Positions 9,949-21,694 of a stretch of 64,000 bases of DNA are shown here, one piece after another. Within the stretch, counting starts at the first letter, position 1. Every line of letters starts with the position of its first letter. This DNA comes from Acanthococcus lagerstroemiae. Its lineage: Eukaryota; Arthropoda; Insecta; Hemiptera; Eriococcidae. The position numbers and the translations under genes were made by a program. The notes below the pieces were generated by a model. That model did no database searches. It saw only the letters and a list, made by a program, of their open reading frames with translations, and had not been told where the DNA came from. The stretch is from contig CM063110.1 of NCBI GenBank assembly GCA_031841125.1, positions 51,311,946-51,375,945 on the forward strand. The letters are read 5' to 3'.

Positions 9949-11863
9949 GAGCGTCCAACTGTTTTCGTTCAGTATGACGAGCATAGCGTTCGAACAAGCA
10001 GCTTCACTACTCGAAGAGGGTCGGGTGTGCCTTTACTATTCAAAGCTTCAGAGGCGGAACTATTGGGGGGGGTGAACCCCCTCTGGTTTTAATGCCAACT
10101 CTGAGTCCCTGCTGAAGTAATGATGGGCGTCGGATCCCAAAATTTCTTACGCTGAGAACGTTCCATATTTTACTTAATTTTAATAATGGTAAATCGGTTC
10201 TTATAGAGCACACATAGCGACATAACTTTGACTGGCTAGGAAAAAGAACACAGCCATGAGGGATGTAAGATAAGACCATTTTCCCCCTCCGACACTGTGG
10301 CCATTTTTGAATTGGTCTTTCGGGATGCGCAAAATCCCGCCAGTGACCCAGGTAACTAAAGGAGAACCAAGGGTAACTGACGGGTTTTTGGGTAATCTGA
10401 GGGTGACCGAGGGTTACAAATGGGTAACTTTTTCGCGGGTAACTATTGTTTTCCTATCAAAAATCTTGTAGTGATGGTTTGTTACGATAACCTTTTAGGG
10501 ATAAAGATTGGACCGTATTTTTAGTCAATGAATATATCAGAACCCGTCGAGTTATTCAGTCTCGAGGCCGTCAAGAGAAAATCTAGGCCCTGGGGCTGGG
10601 GTACAGAAAAAATATGCGATTTTTCTCATACTCTCATGGGAAATTGAAATTTTGCACTCGAAGTCTCAAGAATGTAAAAAACGTTTAAACTGTGAAAAAT
10701 CCGGCTCCCAAAAAAGTTCGGGCCAGGGTTGAATTCTCCCATTTTCTCTCCCCTCCCTTTCGTTAGGCCTATTCAGTCTTGGAGGAAAATGAAAGAATCG
10801 ACGGAATTTCTCGAGATGGGGAGATGATCACCAACGTGTTTCGGAATAGGTGTCAAAAAATGTGAAAAACAGGCGTCCTAAATTTTTCGGATATAGCTTG
10901 ACTTCACTTCCATTCAATCGCTCTAAGATAGTTCTCATGTCACACAACGTGTCGATACAGTTTCCTTCGCCTTGTTTTACGACTGACCCCATTCTGCCGG
11001 TCCCCATTCGCAGCGGAAGGATCTGTTTTCTTTACACCGAAAACACGATGACGTCTCGCAAACATATTATTAAGTATTTCACCTACCGAAGACGTGTGTA
11101 TGTATGCCGTCCCTCCGTATGGAAATAATTTACAGAAAAAACCTCTTAAATAAGGCAGAGGGCGAAATTCTATACAGTCATTTGTCGGCCGAAAGAACGA
11201 CCAGCGGAACGAGCAGTCGAGCACGTACCAGGATACTCTCTCTGCCTTCTCTTCGAAACTTAAAAGACAGATCCGGTTGATGCGACAAGGGTTGGCGAAT
11301 TAATGTATCCGGTTGAGGACGCCTTATTTTCCGTATCGCCACTCACGTCACACACGATCAACTTAGAAAATATTTAGGTTTAGTAGAAGCCTCAGAGAAA
11401 TTAAGGCAACGCTGATGTAGGTAGGTCCATATCGCCAGTTACCTTCAGTTGGAATTTTAGGTCAAATTTGTTACAATAGCTTTGTATTTGTTTTGTGCCG
11501 TCAATCCGCAATCTGGTACTTCACCTCCAACCGGGATATTAGCAAAATTTGGTTGTAGGAAGGAGACATGCTGCTCCTCCGAGTTGACATTTCAAGTCAA
11601 ATTTCAGTCAGGGAGGTGGAGAAATGCTATCCTCGGCGTTTCGAAATCGACTTCGTTATCAGTTGCGAGCTGATATTTGCCCTCGGTGTTACCATCAAGG
11701 GGCAGGATAAGAATAACATGATATACGAATCGAAAATTCTCTCTGGACCAGTTACTTGTGATTCAAATTGTTTATTCAATGCTCTGTGAAGTACTTACCT
11801 GATTATTTCCCATCGAAGTATCTGCGTCATCGTGATTTGAATCATTTTTGGAAAACATGCCGA
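9949..11863. other. No gene recognised; possible solo hAT end and a degenerate GGGTAAC repeat
   Basis: At 10049 CAGAGGCGGAACTATTG, followed by a G run, resembles the end of MITE family A; a possible partner end lies near 10297 but has no matching duplication. At about 10345-10445, GGGTAACTGA/GGGTGACCGA words repeat loosely. 10850-11400 is somewhat CG-rich. No reading frame shows a domain. Confidence 0.35.
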
Positions 11864-12154
11864 CAGGGACGTACCGATAGAGGTGCCCGTAGGAATTTTT
11901 CACTCAACAGTTAGGAAAATTCACCATTTCAGTCAGGCGAGTTGGGAAAATTCAACAAGCTTGAAAGATTTTTTTTTTCTTATCTTTGATACTTGGGAAT
12001 TGAGTTACATTAGTTGGAAAAGTCCAACAGGTCAAAAGATTGTTTTTTTTGCTTTGATAGGTATTTTTGATACTTGGGAATTCTGAGATGAGTCATTTGG
12101 GTCTTTCACAATTTTACCCCCACCCCCTGAGAAAAACTCTTCGGTGCGTCCCTG
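11864..12154 (+). mobile_element. hAT-like MITE family C, copy 1, with 8-bp duplication
   Basis: Ends: CAGGGACGTACCGAT on the left and TCGGTGCGTCCCTG on the right. The flanking octamers are CATGCCGA and CTTGCCGA (7 of 8 equal), the duplication length expected of hAT elements. The inside repeats a motif of the type GATACTTGGGAATTGAGTT with T-runs. There is no coding capacity. Confidence 0.85.
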
Positions 12155-12307
12155 CTTGCCGAAGTCGAACGCAAATCTTTTTTTAAATTTTCTTCCCTTC
12201 TTTCATTCGTTGAAAAGAGCAAATGACGGTAAAAGCATCTTACGTTCGAGGTTAAACTCAAGGTCATTCTTAATTTGGAAAATTCATATTTGTATTTTAT
12301 CGTTATA

Positions 12308-12558
12308 TATGTGACATGCCAGGAGGAATGGGACCTGTGTGCAAAACAAAATGTGTGATAACAACTGTTTTTGACTATTTTTTGGCCACTCTTTCGCGTG
12401 GTGTTGTCGGAAAATTTCTAAACAATTTTCCCAACCTGCTGTAAGTCTTCAAAGTTGCGTGTCTCGGAACGTGAAAACGTCATCAATTTTGTTTATCCGC
12501 TCTCCTGTGGAATTTACATGTTTGCGCACAGGTCCCTTTCTTCCTGGCATATCACATG
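12308..12558. mobile_element. Foldback/mariner-like MITE with ~37-bp inverted ends
   Basis: The left arm TATGTGACATGCCAGGAGG is matched in inverse at 12520-12558. The arms extend to GGGACCTGTGTGCAAA with few mismatches. TA lies on each side (12306-12307 and 12559-12560), which fits a Tc1/mariner-type target. There is no coding capacity. Confidence 0.72.
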
Positions 12559-12659
12559 TAGAAAGAAGCATGGAGGATTGAATTTAACACGCTGTGTACC
12601 ATGTGTCACCCACCAAAGCTTATAAACTGGTACATTTGCGATGTATCGCGAATAGCCCC

Positions 12660-12925
12660 GTAGAGAGAAAAAGAGAGCCTGAGAGGAATTTCCATAGGCC
12701 CCTCTCTCCTTCCAGTTCATTTTGTTCTTTTGTCAGATAGGAAAAAATTATAAGCTCCGGGATAAGAAGTTTCTTTCATGGTGTAAGGAATGATTTCTGA
12801 TTTGATGTACCGTATGATGTAGCGGTAAGCGTTGAAATTCAGGCCTTTTAAAAATATCGGACCCCCTTGAAAGTCGGGGCTCGGGGTATTTTCCCCTCTC
12901 CCCCCCCCCTCGTCAAGGTTGGTCG
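12660..12925 (+). repeat. Dispersed repeat family E, copy 1
   Basis: About 260 bp from AGAGAGAAAAAGAGAGCCTG to the C-run near 12900. It contains GTCAGATAGGAAAA, GGGATAAGAAGTTTCTT and GCGTTGAAATTCAGGCC. A close copy in the same sense lies at 61475-61700. Confidence 0.82.
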
Positions 12926-13807
12926 CGAAGGAAACATGATAGGAAGAAATTGGTGATAGTAAAAGTTGTTCTTCACCGGTAGAATGCGTTTTCGCATTAT
13001 AACATCGTCACCCACCGGTGGGTGACATGCCTCAAAAGGGCGAATCAGAAAAAGATTGTTTTTACTTATTTGAATGTACTTTCCGCTGTATTCGGGCATT
13101 AGAAATATTCGCAGTCCCTTGTTTGCTGTTTTTTTTTTGGGGGGGGGGGGAGATTTATTTTGAAAGGTTTTAAGAAATGTTATTTATTCTCGTCGCTTTT
13201 AATTTACCTGTTATCCTCGAAGTTGGTGGAGCACCTTTGGTGAACCTCGTATTTTCATTCTCAGTGTGACTATATATACTTTCAGGTCAAAAAGAGTACA
13301 GTTGAAAATTATTGTAAAAACGGCTGACCAACTTCATTTTCTAACATTTGTGGTAACAAGCAAAAATAGAAAAACCTTTATTTGGAAATTTGACATTCAA
13401 GTGCACATAAATCGTCGATTTATATAAAGGCAGAGAAGAGAACGTTTTAGAAAATTATAGGAAAAGATACGAGTACTCTTTTTTTTTCCTTTGCAAAAGA
13501 GTACCCACGTCTGGTCGCACTGCATTTTCATGTTTCCCGTTCATTTCTAGCCTATCTACAGAATTTCTTTTTTCAATTATACTTTTTATTTTTTATTTTT
13601 ATTATGTCATTTTCGCAGAGTCGGGCTCATGCAATCGTTGAAGGGCGGGGCACCTATCTTCCGCCAAAAATGATTGGACATGCTTCTGGGATTTCGCACC
13701 CCATGTTTCGGCCACCTCCGTTACTACAACCCCCCTCCGCTACAGCTCTTTTTATGAAATCCTCAGTATCACCCGCCGGTGGGTGACATGCCACGGTTTT
13801 GAACGCT
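12926..13807. other. Unassigned DNA with two copies of a CCGGTGGGTGAC palindrome
   Basis: The perfect palindrome GTCACCCACCGGTGGGTGAC is at 13007-13026. A near copy is at 13769-13786, and both are followed by ATGCC. A G12 run lies at 13139-13150. No gene was recognised. Confidence 0.5.
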
Positions 13808-14072
13808 CAGGGACGTACCGATGGGGGTGGGGCGGCCAACATACCGCCCTGTAGGAACTTATCACTCAGCAGTTGGGGAAATTTACCATTTCAGTTAGGC
13901 GAGTCGGGAAGCTCCAACAAGGTTTTTTTTGCTTTGATACTTGGGAATTGAGTTGAGAAGTTAGGGAAATCCAATAAGTCAAATTTTTCGGTTGAGACAA
14001 TTGGAAAATCGAACAAGTCAAAAAGTTTTTTCTTTTTTTACCTTGATACTTGGGAATTCTGAGCTGAGTCAG
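13808..14072 (+). mobile_element. hAT-like MITE family C, copy 2, 3'-truncated
   Basis: Starts CAGGGACGTACCGATGG and follows the internal pattern of copy 1 (CATTTCAGTTAGGCGAGT, GATACTTGGGAATTGAGTT). It stops after GAATTCTGAGCTGAGTC without a right end, directly against the 3' side of the minus-strand LINE. Confidence 0.75.
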
Positions 14073-15300
14073 TCAAGACTTTTACTTACTTGTATTGAAT
14101 GTAGGGCAAGTTGTTGGAATCCAAAATTTTGTTATTCAGAACATCCCTGAAGACGATCAACTTTGCCAGACATCTTCTATTTTTTAGACTCATAATTTCA
14201 AAGCCAACCAAAAGTTCTTTATAATACAATTTCAGAAGGATAATATGTAAAGATTTCGTAATATAAGTATTTCAAAAATCTTTTTTTGAATTTTCTCAAT
14301 TTTATCTTTGTCTTGTTGAGTATTGTGATCCCATACAACAGAGGAGAATTCTGATATTGATCTGACGAAACTACAATAAACAATTTTCATTTGTCTCTAA
14401 ATTTTTATAACAAGTTCCACTTCTCTTTATGAAGCCAACCAGTTTTTTAAAGTTACCTATGTGAGCGATATGCATATTGAATAATAATTTCGAATCCAAA
14501 ATAATGCTTAAGTCTTTTACAAAATTTACTCGCCGAAGTGTATCTTTTTTTAAATTTTGTTTTCGTTTAAAATGAAGCATATTTTTCTTGAGAGGGTAAT
14601 TTTGTCTCACTTGTCAGTATTAAATGGTAACAAGTTACTGTCACTCCACTCAACTAATGAGTCAAGATCTTGTTGAAGTTTAACTCAATCATTCTGAGAT
14701 TTTATAATTTTATAAATTTGCGTGTCATCTGCATACAGCAATAATTCTGAATATTGGTTTTTTTTAGAAATATCATCGATAAAAATTAGGAATAGGTATT
14801 GACCCGAAACCGAACCCTGGGGAACGCCTGACACACTCTTGTAACACGTAGAAGTCACTTCTTCATACTCGACAAACTTCATTATGTTATTTAAGTAGGA
14901 GTGAAATAGAATTATTAGATGTTTTGAAAAGCCAAAGCTGCACAATTTTTGGAATAAGATTTTGTGGCTGACAGTGTCAAAAGGCTTTGAAAAATCTGTG
15001 TAAATGGCATCCATTTGCCCACCCGGGTTATATTGACATCATATATGAAGTTCATTAGATTTGTGTGCACTGAATATCCCTTTCTAAAGCCATGTTGACA
15101 GGGAGATAAGATAGTTTTGAATTGATTGTATAGATATTTGTGCAAGACAGTTTCAAAAATTTTGGCCGCAAGTGGAATTTGAGAGATGTGACCATAATTT
15201 TTTATTTTGCCTGACTTGCAAAGTGGAATCACTTTCGATATTTTCCATATAAAATGTGGGAACGCCGATATAAAGTAATAGAGAATGAATATAAAATGAT
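14073..15300 (-). pseudogene. Jockey/CR1-like LINE reverse transcriptase, eroded
   Basis: Minus-strand reverse transcriptase. From 15361 leftwards: WKISKVIPLCKSGKIKNY, HGFRKGYSVHTNL, then after a shift near 15015 YTDFSKPFDTVSHKIL, SGVPQGSVSGQYLFLIFIDD and the catalytic LLLYADDTQIY (YADD at about 14724-14735, intact). After another shift comes RVNFVKDLSIILDSKLLFNMHI (14610-14371), then in a further frame EFSSVVWDHNTQQDKDKIEKIQKK (about 14360-14270). The endonuclease half is missing, so the copy is 5'-truncated as is usual for target-primed insertion. Family placement between Jockey and CR1 is tentative. The right limit is set where a ~145-bp repeat begins near 15300. Confidence 0.85.
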
Positions 15301-15640
15301 GGTACCGAATTCGACTCAAAATTCTAACTTCGGAATAATATGTCTCAGTCCTTTCAAACAAAATTTGCTAATATTTCCTTGTTGGTTGAAGTATAGAATT
15401 TGGGATTGACAGCACACAATTGCGCTGAATGAGTACAATATTACGGTGCCAAATTTGCCTTAAAATTCCAGCTAGAAAGGTGTTTCTTGTTTCCAACTCC
15501 TTACCAACCTTTTCTAATATCTTGATTAGGGGTGACTCAGAAAATTCCGGATGTACGGTGCTATGTGTCACGAAATGAGTCCGAAATTCTGGTACCAAAT
15601 TTGACCTAAAACTCCGACTGAGAGGCTGATATCATTATTG
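15300..15640. repeat. ~145-bp degenerate tandem repeat
   Basis: GGTACCGAATTCGACTCAAAA (about 15301), GGTGCCAAATTTGCCTTAAA (about 15446) and GGTACCAAATTTGACCTAAA (about 15592) mark three units. Related words in reverse appear near 11450-11610. Confidence 0.6.
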
Positions 15641-16565
15641 TGATTTTGGTCATCAGATTTGAGAAATTGCCTCTCCCGATTCCAGTTTAGCGTCTGAGGC
15701 TCGTGCCAGTTTTATGGAGCTGTGAGCTCCGATAGGAGGAGTGGAAAGAAAGAGACCTTAACTCGTATATCGCTTCGACTTCTCAAATCTAGCTGTTTTC
15801 CGCTGGTCTGGAATTTCTAAACTGTTTTGCAGTTCATAACTAGACCGCAACCAGACCAGCGGTATACGAGCACCTAGTATCTTGAAAACCGGTTGCGTCC
15901 AACACGTCACCGGAAGAATCATCCGGCAGGATCAAAGCTCTCGTATCATCTTTACACGTCGATTTAATTTTTTCAACTTTCTAAAATGTAAGAAACATGA
16001 AATTATATCGAAAATAACTAATGAGAGCTGTGCTCATGAACGTGAAACGGAAACAACGTGTTACATGTTAAGATGTTTACCATACGGATTTTCACTGAAG
16101 CGTCTCTGGAGTGTTTTTTATGGCGGGCGACAGAACCGACAAACGATTCCTTACGCTTCGTACCCGCTGTGTTTGGATGAGTGTTGTGAGAAAAATGTTT
16201 CCGAAGGTCGGAACTTCGGGTTGAACTTGAATTCGTGAGTCACAGCGGGCAAAAATTGCAATTTGGAGGGTTGCCAAAGGAGCAGAATCTGAGACACGAA
16301 AAGTAGATTTCGTGGTTCGTGACTCATCGAGTGAAAATAATTTGATTTTGTCACGTACATAGCTGTGAACCTCACCGCCGTATGTGCTGTTTCTTACAAT
16401 CGAAAAATGAATCGTTTAATCCAGAAACTGTTAGGCTAGCGACTAATTTTATCGAAATTTAATTCCTCGTTGATTATGGATTTGCATGCCAGAACATATC
16501 ATGAAGTATAAGAAATTTTCAGTCATCAATTTCGTTTAGTCCAGAAACCGCACTTAGGGCCCCAT
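15641..16565. other. Unassigned, apparently single-copy DNA
   Basis: Contains an unrecognised 118-codon plus-strand frame (15882-16238) overlapped by minus-strand frames. No domain, repeat or start context supports a gene. Confidence 0.3.
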
Positions 16566-17560
16566 CTAGCCGAGGGAAATTATATCAGAAACAGTGGGTA
16601 GTTGGACGAAGTTTCTGACAAAGATTCTTCTTACCAATCGCTTCAGAATCAAGGTATCAAAGGTCTTCAGTGAACCTGGTGGACTGTTAATTCCAGAAGG
16701 CTGAACATACAAAATTTAGTTCTTCTCAAAAATATCGAGAATTATCAACGATGCATGGAAAAGGAGCAGTCCAAATTGATCTTCGATGAATCCTGCGTAA
16801 GCAAAAGTTCTTTTGCAAGTTCTTTACGACTTCCTCCCAGACGTCATGAAGAGGGACGGAGGTTCAAAATTATCCTTAACATTATCATGTAGTAACCCAG
16901 GCCTGATGAGAGAAAATAATATTTTTTACGATGTTGAAAATTTCACCGTACTTATAAAAAATTATTTTGAAAATAATTATCTAAAATTAATTTAAAACTA
17001 AAAATTATAACTCAAATAATAATTAATTTAAATAAAAAAATGAAATAAATCGTTTCGTACTAAATTTAATTAAAAAATTTAAAAGATAAAATCTAACCTA
17101 ATTTACATCGGTTTAAACTCAAATCATGTAAATTATTAATAGTCGAACAGACTCAAAAATTTATATTTCTATTATAAAAATTTATTTAATTCAACATCGA
17201 AGTATCTAGCCGAGGAAAATTATATCAAAAAGTTTCCGGCAAAGATTCATCAAACAAATTGCTTCATAATTAAGGTATGAAAAGTCTTCAGTGAACCTGG
17301 TAGACTGTTGTATTCCAAGAGGCTAAACGTGCGACAAAATTCAGTTCCTCTCAAATTTTTGAAAATTATCAACGATGCAGGAAAAAGGAACAGTCCAAAT
17401 TGTTCTTCGTTGAATGTTACGTAAAACAGGTTCTTTTGCAAGTTTTTACGGTTTCCTCCTAGACGTTGCTGAGAAGGAAAGGGACTCAAAATGATCCTTA
17501 ACATCACCGCATACTAACGCAGGCATCATGGGAGAAAATATAGAATTTGTGAGGTTTATG
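16566..17560. repeat. Direct duplication (~345 bp, 640 bp apart)
   Basis: The block starting TCTAGCCGAGGGAAATTATA (16566-16920) is repeated as TCTAGCCGAGGAAAATTATA (17206-17560). Both hold GGTCTTCAGTGAACCTGGT-type and AATTATCAACGATGCA words in the same order. About 280 bp of AT-rich DNA lie between them. Divergence and small indels show that the duplication is old. Confidence 0.85.
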
Positions 17561-18530
17561 GTATGTATCATTTAGGTATATTATACTATTTATAAACAAA
17601 ACAGAACAAAACAAAAGGCCGTAATAAAATAAAAAAAATTCCCTCTCAACGATTTCAGTGAACTAAAGGAGTGACGACTATCCTTAACCCGTTTTCGGTG
17701 TGTTCGTACCCATCATCCATGGAATTTTTTATCACCCCTCCCCCCTCAGTCATAAATACCACGTATTTAAAAACCGCATTTCTCGGTATTTTGTAGGTTT
17801 TAGGAAAAATTTCATTGTTGAACTTTGTAAGCTTTCATAACCTTGAATGATGTGAACTAAGAATCTGTTGTGGAATTCTCAAGGTCGCCAAATTTATTTT
17901 TCAAAACTCGAAATATAAAATTGTGGCGCCAAAAAGCAAGAGAAAAGAAAATCTTGATCTGCAATATACGTGTATCATTTCTTAAGTTTTGAGGGTCATT
18001 GAATTCGAGCTGACATCAATTCGACGCTCATTTCAAAACTGAGAAACTAGGGAGAGGACACAAGAATGAACACGGCAATAATCTCAGTATGAGTATTATT
18101 TCCCAAGTTCTGGGAGTCGCTGAATTAAATGTTGACGTTGATTTGAATTTCAGCTCAAAATTGTTGCACCGGGGGGGGGGCGATAGAAAAATCTCATACG
18201 ATACAAATCAGTTTCATTTTTTAGGTTTGAAAGCCGCCTAATTCAACGCTGACAATAATCTGAACCTCATTTTAGAATTGTACTGAACAAGTTTTTGAGA
18301 ATCTTAAATTAAACAAATTTTGAGAAGTCTTGGAAAGTCGTGAAGAAACTCAAAAAGTCATAGTCAGGTTTTGAAGAGTTCGAAAAAGCATTTAGCAATT
18401 CTGAAAGCGTCAGAACGAGCCTTGAATAAACCGTGGACTGTTTTAGTGAATCTTTCTGGAAAATGTTTTAAAGAGGCATCTATTTGTACTTGTTTAAAAT
18501 ATAAGTATGGAAGAATTTTTATTAATCTTG
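17561..18530. other. Unassigned DNA with a loose ~125-bp repeat at 17960-18290
   Basis: TGAATTCGAGCTGACATCAA, TGAATTAAATGTTGACGTTG and TAATTCAACGCTGACAATAA recur about every 125 bp and recall the satellite at 52030-53300. A G run lies near 18171-18180. Confidence 0.45.
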
Positions 18531-18543
18531 ACCTAGTTATAAA

Positions 18544-18753
18544 GGGGGCCTGGTTGGCCGAGTGGATAGCGCGTTGGTCTCGGAATCTAAAGGTCCTGGG
18601 TTCGAGCCCACGTACCAACTCGCCAGATTTCAACCTAGGCCGGTTTTTCGGCCAGAAGGAAAGAGGGCTAAGACAGCCCCGACAGTTCTGAGGTGTAATG
18701 CTCGATAGGGTGGATTCCAGGGCTCGAGTTGAGAGCAAATTAGAAAAGATGAT
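18544..18753 (+). mobile_element. tRNA-derived SINE, complete, with target duplication
   Basis: The tRNA-like head carries a box A (TGGCCGAGTGG, about 18554-18564) and a box B (GGTTCGAGCCC, about 18599-18609) for RNA polymerase III. A unique body with GGCCGGTTTTTCGGCC hairpin-forming DNA follows, then a short tail ending near AGAAAAGATGAT. CTAGTTATAAA flanks it at 18533-18543 and 18754-18764. The ~210-bp length and the matching duplication indicate retroposition rather than a tRNA gene. The same family lies at 58576-58796 and 37650-37795. Confidence 0.9.
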
Positions 18754-18764
18754 CTAGTTATAAA

Positions 18765-19270
18765 AAGTCGTAAGAAGTCTTATACCATCTTTAGCAGCTG
18801 GTGAGTTTTGAAGTAAAGCTTCAAAAAAATTTAGACAAACTAGGATAGCTATAAATGAGCACTAAAAAATTTTACTTTAGTTTCAAGGAGTTCTTTGGAG
18901 TCTTACACGAATCTTGTTGTATAATTGTAAGAGATTTAAAACATTGATCTTGTTTCGAAGAGCCATAATCAAGCCTGGAAGAATCGTGGAGAGTCACAAC
19001 GAGAGTGTCTAAAACATTTGTACATGAGTATTGAAAATTGAACCACCTTACCTGTTCAGTAGGATGGTATTTTGAAAATTTTCTAGAAGTCGTCTGAAAA
19101 AATTTGATACTTCACTTCGGAATGTATTTTCATTTTCAATGTTTAGATGAGAAAACTGCATGACACATCATTCAAAATTCCAAGTCCTTTTCTCTGATTT
19201 ATATTTACCCTCGTGAAAAATATAAAATGATCTATGTTCTCAAACAGAACGAATTGACGAAACAATTTCA
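18765..19270. other. Unassigned DNA
   Basis: Repeats of AGTCTT/AGTCGT-like words echo the upstream flank of the SINE; nothing else was recognised. Confidence 0.3.
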
Positions 19271-19640
19271 CCCTTTCGTCCCACGGATGCCAAAATTTTG
19301 TAATAAGGATAAAATTACTATCCGAGATGAGTTCAGGGACCCTTGAAACCTGTGATACGACATCCGTATTGCATTATGTGTATTTTTAAGCCCCCGCCCA
19401 CCAGATGCCACAGTTCTGAAACAGGGATTACATCGGTGTCAGAAATAAACTCAACCACCGTTGGAACCCATAAAACGATATCCATATTGCATATTTATTT
19501 TTATTTTTTTCGGATTTGGAGCCCCGCTCCTTCACAGGTACCACAGTTTTGAAATAAGGTCAAATCGTTACCGGAAATGAATTCGAAACGATATGTCATT
19601 TTCTAATTTTTGAGCCCTTGCCCCTTACAGGTACGAAAAT
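19271..19640. repeat. ~95-140-bp degenerate tandem repeat (family H)
   Basis: Units are marked by CCACGGATGCCAAAATTTTG (about 19279), CCACCAGATGCCACAGTTCTG (about 19398), CACAGGTACCACAGTTTTGAA (about 19533) and CAGGTACGAAAATGTTG (about 19628). Each has a CCGTATTGCAT or ATATCCATATTGC segment between. Confidence 0.6.
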
Positions 19641-19704
19641 GTTGAGAACACGATCTAGAAATCCCTAAACCGGTATCTCGATTTATGTTGATGGGATGCT
19701 TTAA

Positions 19705-19800
19705 GAGTCGCCGTAAAAATGTCATTTTTGTGGCCGGGGGTGCGGTGTCATAGGGGCCACTTTGGCATGCGTGCATCGCCATACGTCCCACCACACACTA
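19705..19800 (-). repeat. Dispersed repeat family G, copy 1
   Basis: The minus strand reads GCGATGCACGCATGCCAAAG, then ACACCGCACCCCCGG. The other copies (39985-40100, 46505-46640, 59190-59290) are on the plus strand. Confidence 0.7.
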
Positions 19801-21694
19801 CATCGAAGAACGCAAATTTCAAAGACTGGTGTCCAAGGATGAGAGGAGGATGAGGGAACCAATGCAGTGGTTGGTAGTTGGGGAAGTAGAGGAATGACTG
19901 CAGAGGTGGTGGGTATCCCTACTATTCGCTAAAGTCGTTGAAAGCAGACATATTACGAAAATTCTATGTTTTTCTCCCTATGAGCCCTGTGTTAATGTGT
20001 GGCAAAATAAAGAGGGATATTGAATCCAGTTCGTGGCATTTTGGGAGCAGTTACGAAAAATTTATCAAAAACCTTATTTGCGCAGAATTTAGTGAAGAAC
20101 ATTTCTCGTTCGAAAAGTTTTATCAGTGCTATCATCCAACCCTCTGGAGTCTGGACAAAAACTTAGCTCTCCGAGAATTTTTTCCCCTTAGTCTTGTCTG
20201 GGTGCACTGGTCTAACCAGAGAACAAAACAATCGAATTCTTTAAAAACGACTAATGCTGACTATCAGAAAAAGTTGAATTTGACCCAATCCGAGAGAGGA
20301 ACAAAAACAAGCGAAGTGATTAACATCAACCATCAGCGACCAACCAACCGAAGACGACGACTTCTGACCAAATCTAACCAAAATTGACTTGAACTGACAT
20401 GTCCTCTTGTAATGTCTCAAGTTTGTATGCAGTTCTGTTCACACTCCGCCATCACGAAAATTCTTTAATGAAAGCTACAAACGGCGAGGGAAACACTCTT
20501 TGCGATAGAGGCCAAGACCTTGTAGGGCCTTGCTACTGTATCCATGAACTTTCTGAGACGGTCAAGTCACACGGTCCTTGACGTTCCTTAATAGTTTCGA
20601 TTTTGAAATTCTATTCGAAACTAGAATTTTTAATTTACTTATCAGTTGTGCCAATGTATAGGTTCGTGAATTTTCAACATACTTAGCGCTCAATTTACAA
20701 GCCAGTATGTGCAGGTTTTCAAACTGTTCAAAATTGACAGGTTATACTTTATGATCAGTTACCGCCCAAACCGCTACTGTGCCGTATGATTCCCCTAATT
20801 AAAAACGTTAGTCAAGTATTTCAATTTTGCCTATATTTATACTCGGCTGGAGAAAACGAAAGTGAAATAAAAAGTTTTATTTATTTGACTCGCGAGTACA
20901 ACTGTAATTACATTATTAACGTGCACGGTAATGTATATCGTGTAAGTATACGTACTCGTTACACCGTTATGTCGATTGAAAAAAATTAACCGTAAAATTT
21001 GCAAGTTTGGTGGGTTTTATCGAAGAGGAGGGTGCAATTAAACGTTTCTGAATTTACACATTTGAAAGAAATTAATAATGTTTCTGAGAAGAAAAAAGTT
21101 GTTTCGCTTCCAATATTTACCATAATTTACAATCGAAAAATGTCACCCGACTTGTTGATAATGAGGAATTTCAAGGTTCCGCGAATTAAACGGAAGTTTT
21201 TTTGTAGAAGTACCTACGCGAGCCCGATGAATATTTTCAGTCGGTGGGTCCCTCTGTGACGGAAGTGAACAAGTGATAAAAAGTTTTACGAATTTTCTAA
21301 CAGCTTATATAGATTATAATATGTATTATGTTCTCGATGTATGTAGATTCCCAACCTACGATTTTTATTCATTCGAAGGAGTTCTAACAAGCGTAGATTT
21401 ACCGAGAATCGCCCTTTATTCATCACACTATTTTTAAACTTTTTGCAGCTAAATCTGCGATTTATGGCATCACATAATCGACACATGGATTGGAAATGCT
21501 TCGAAAATAGTAAACCAGTAGGAAAATCTAATAGAATTGAATGATTCGAAAAATTAGTAGCTATGAAACTATATATGTGTATACGTAGCTCTCTGCATAC
21601 TAAAATAAGGGCCACCATCACAGTGGTTCCTCAGAAAATCTAGCTCGTCAAAAGTTGAATAATGAACTACAATAAATTGATAAACCATTAGGCA
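19801..21694. other. Unassigned DNA; one 149-codon open frame
   Basis: A plus-strand frame at 19938-20387 (149 codons) has no domain I recognise and ends in a low-complexity Asn/Thr/Arg-rich tail. The rest is AT-rich, with no repeat copy in the window. Confidence 0.25.

Noticed and set aside
18544..18625. A functional tRNA gene
   Set aside because: Target duplications lie outside a 210-bp unit that has related copies, so it is a SINE head.
19938..20387. 149-codon frame as a host gene
   Set aside because: No recognisable domain, no start or splice context, low-complexity C-terminus. Kept only as a remark.
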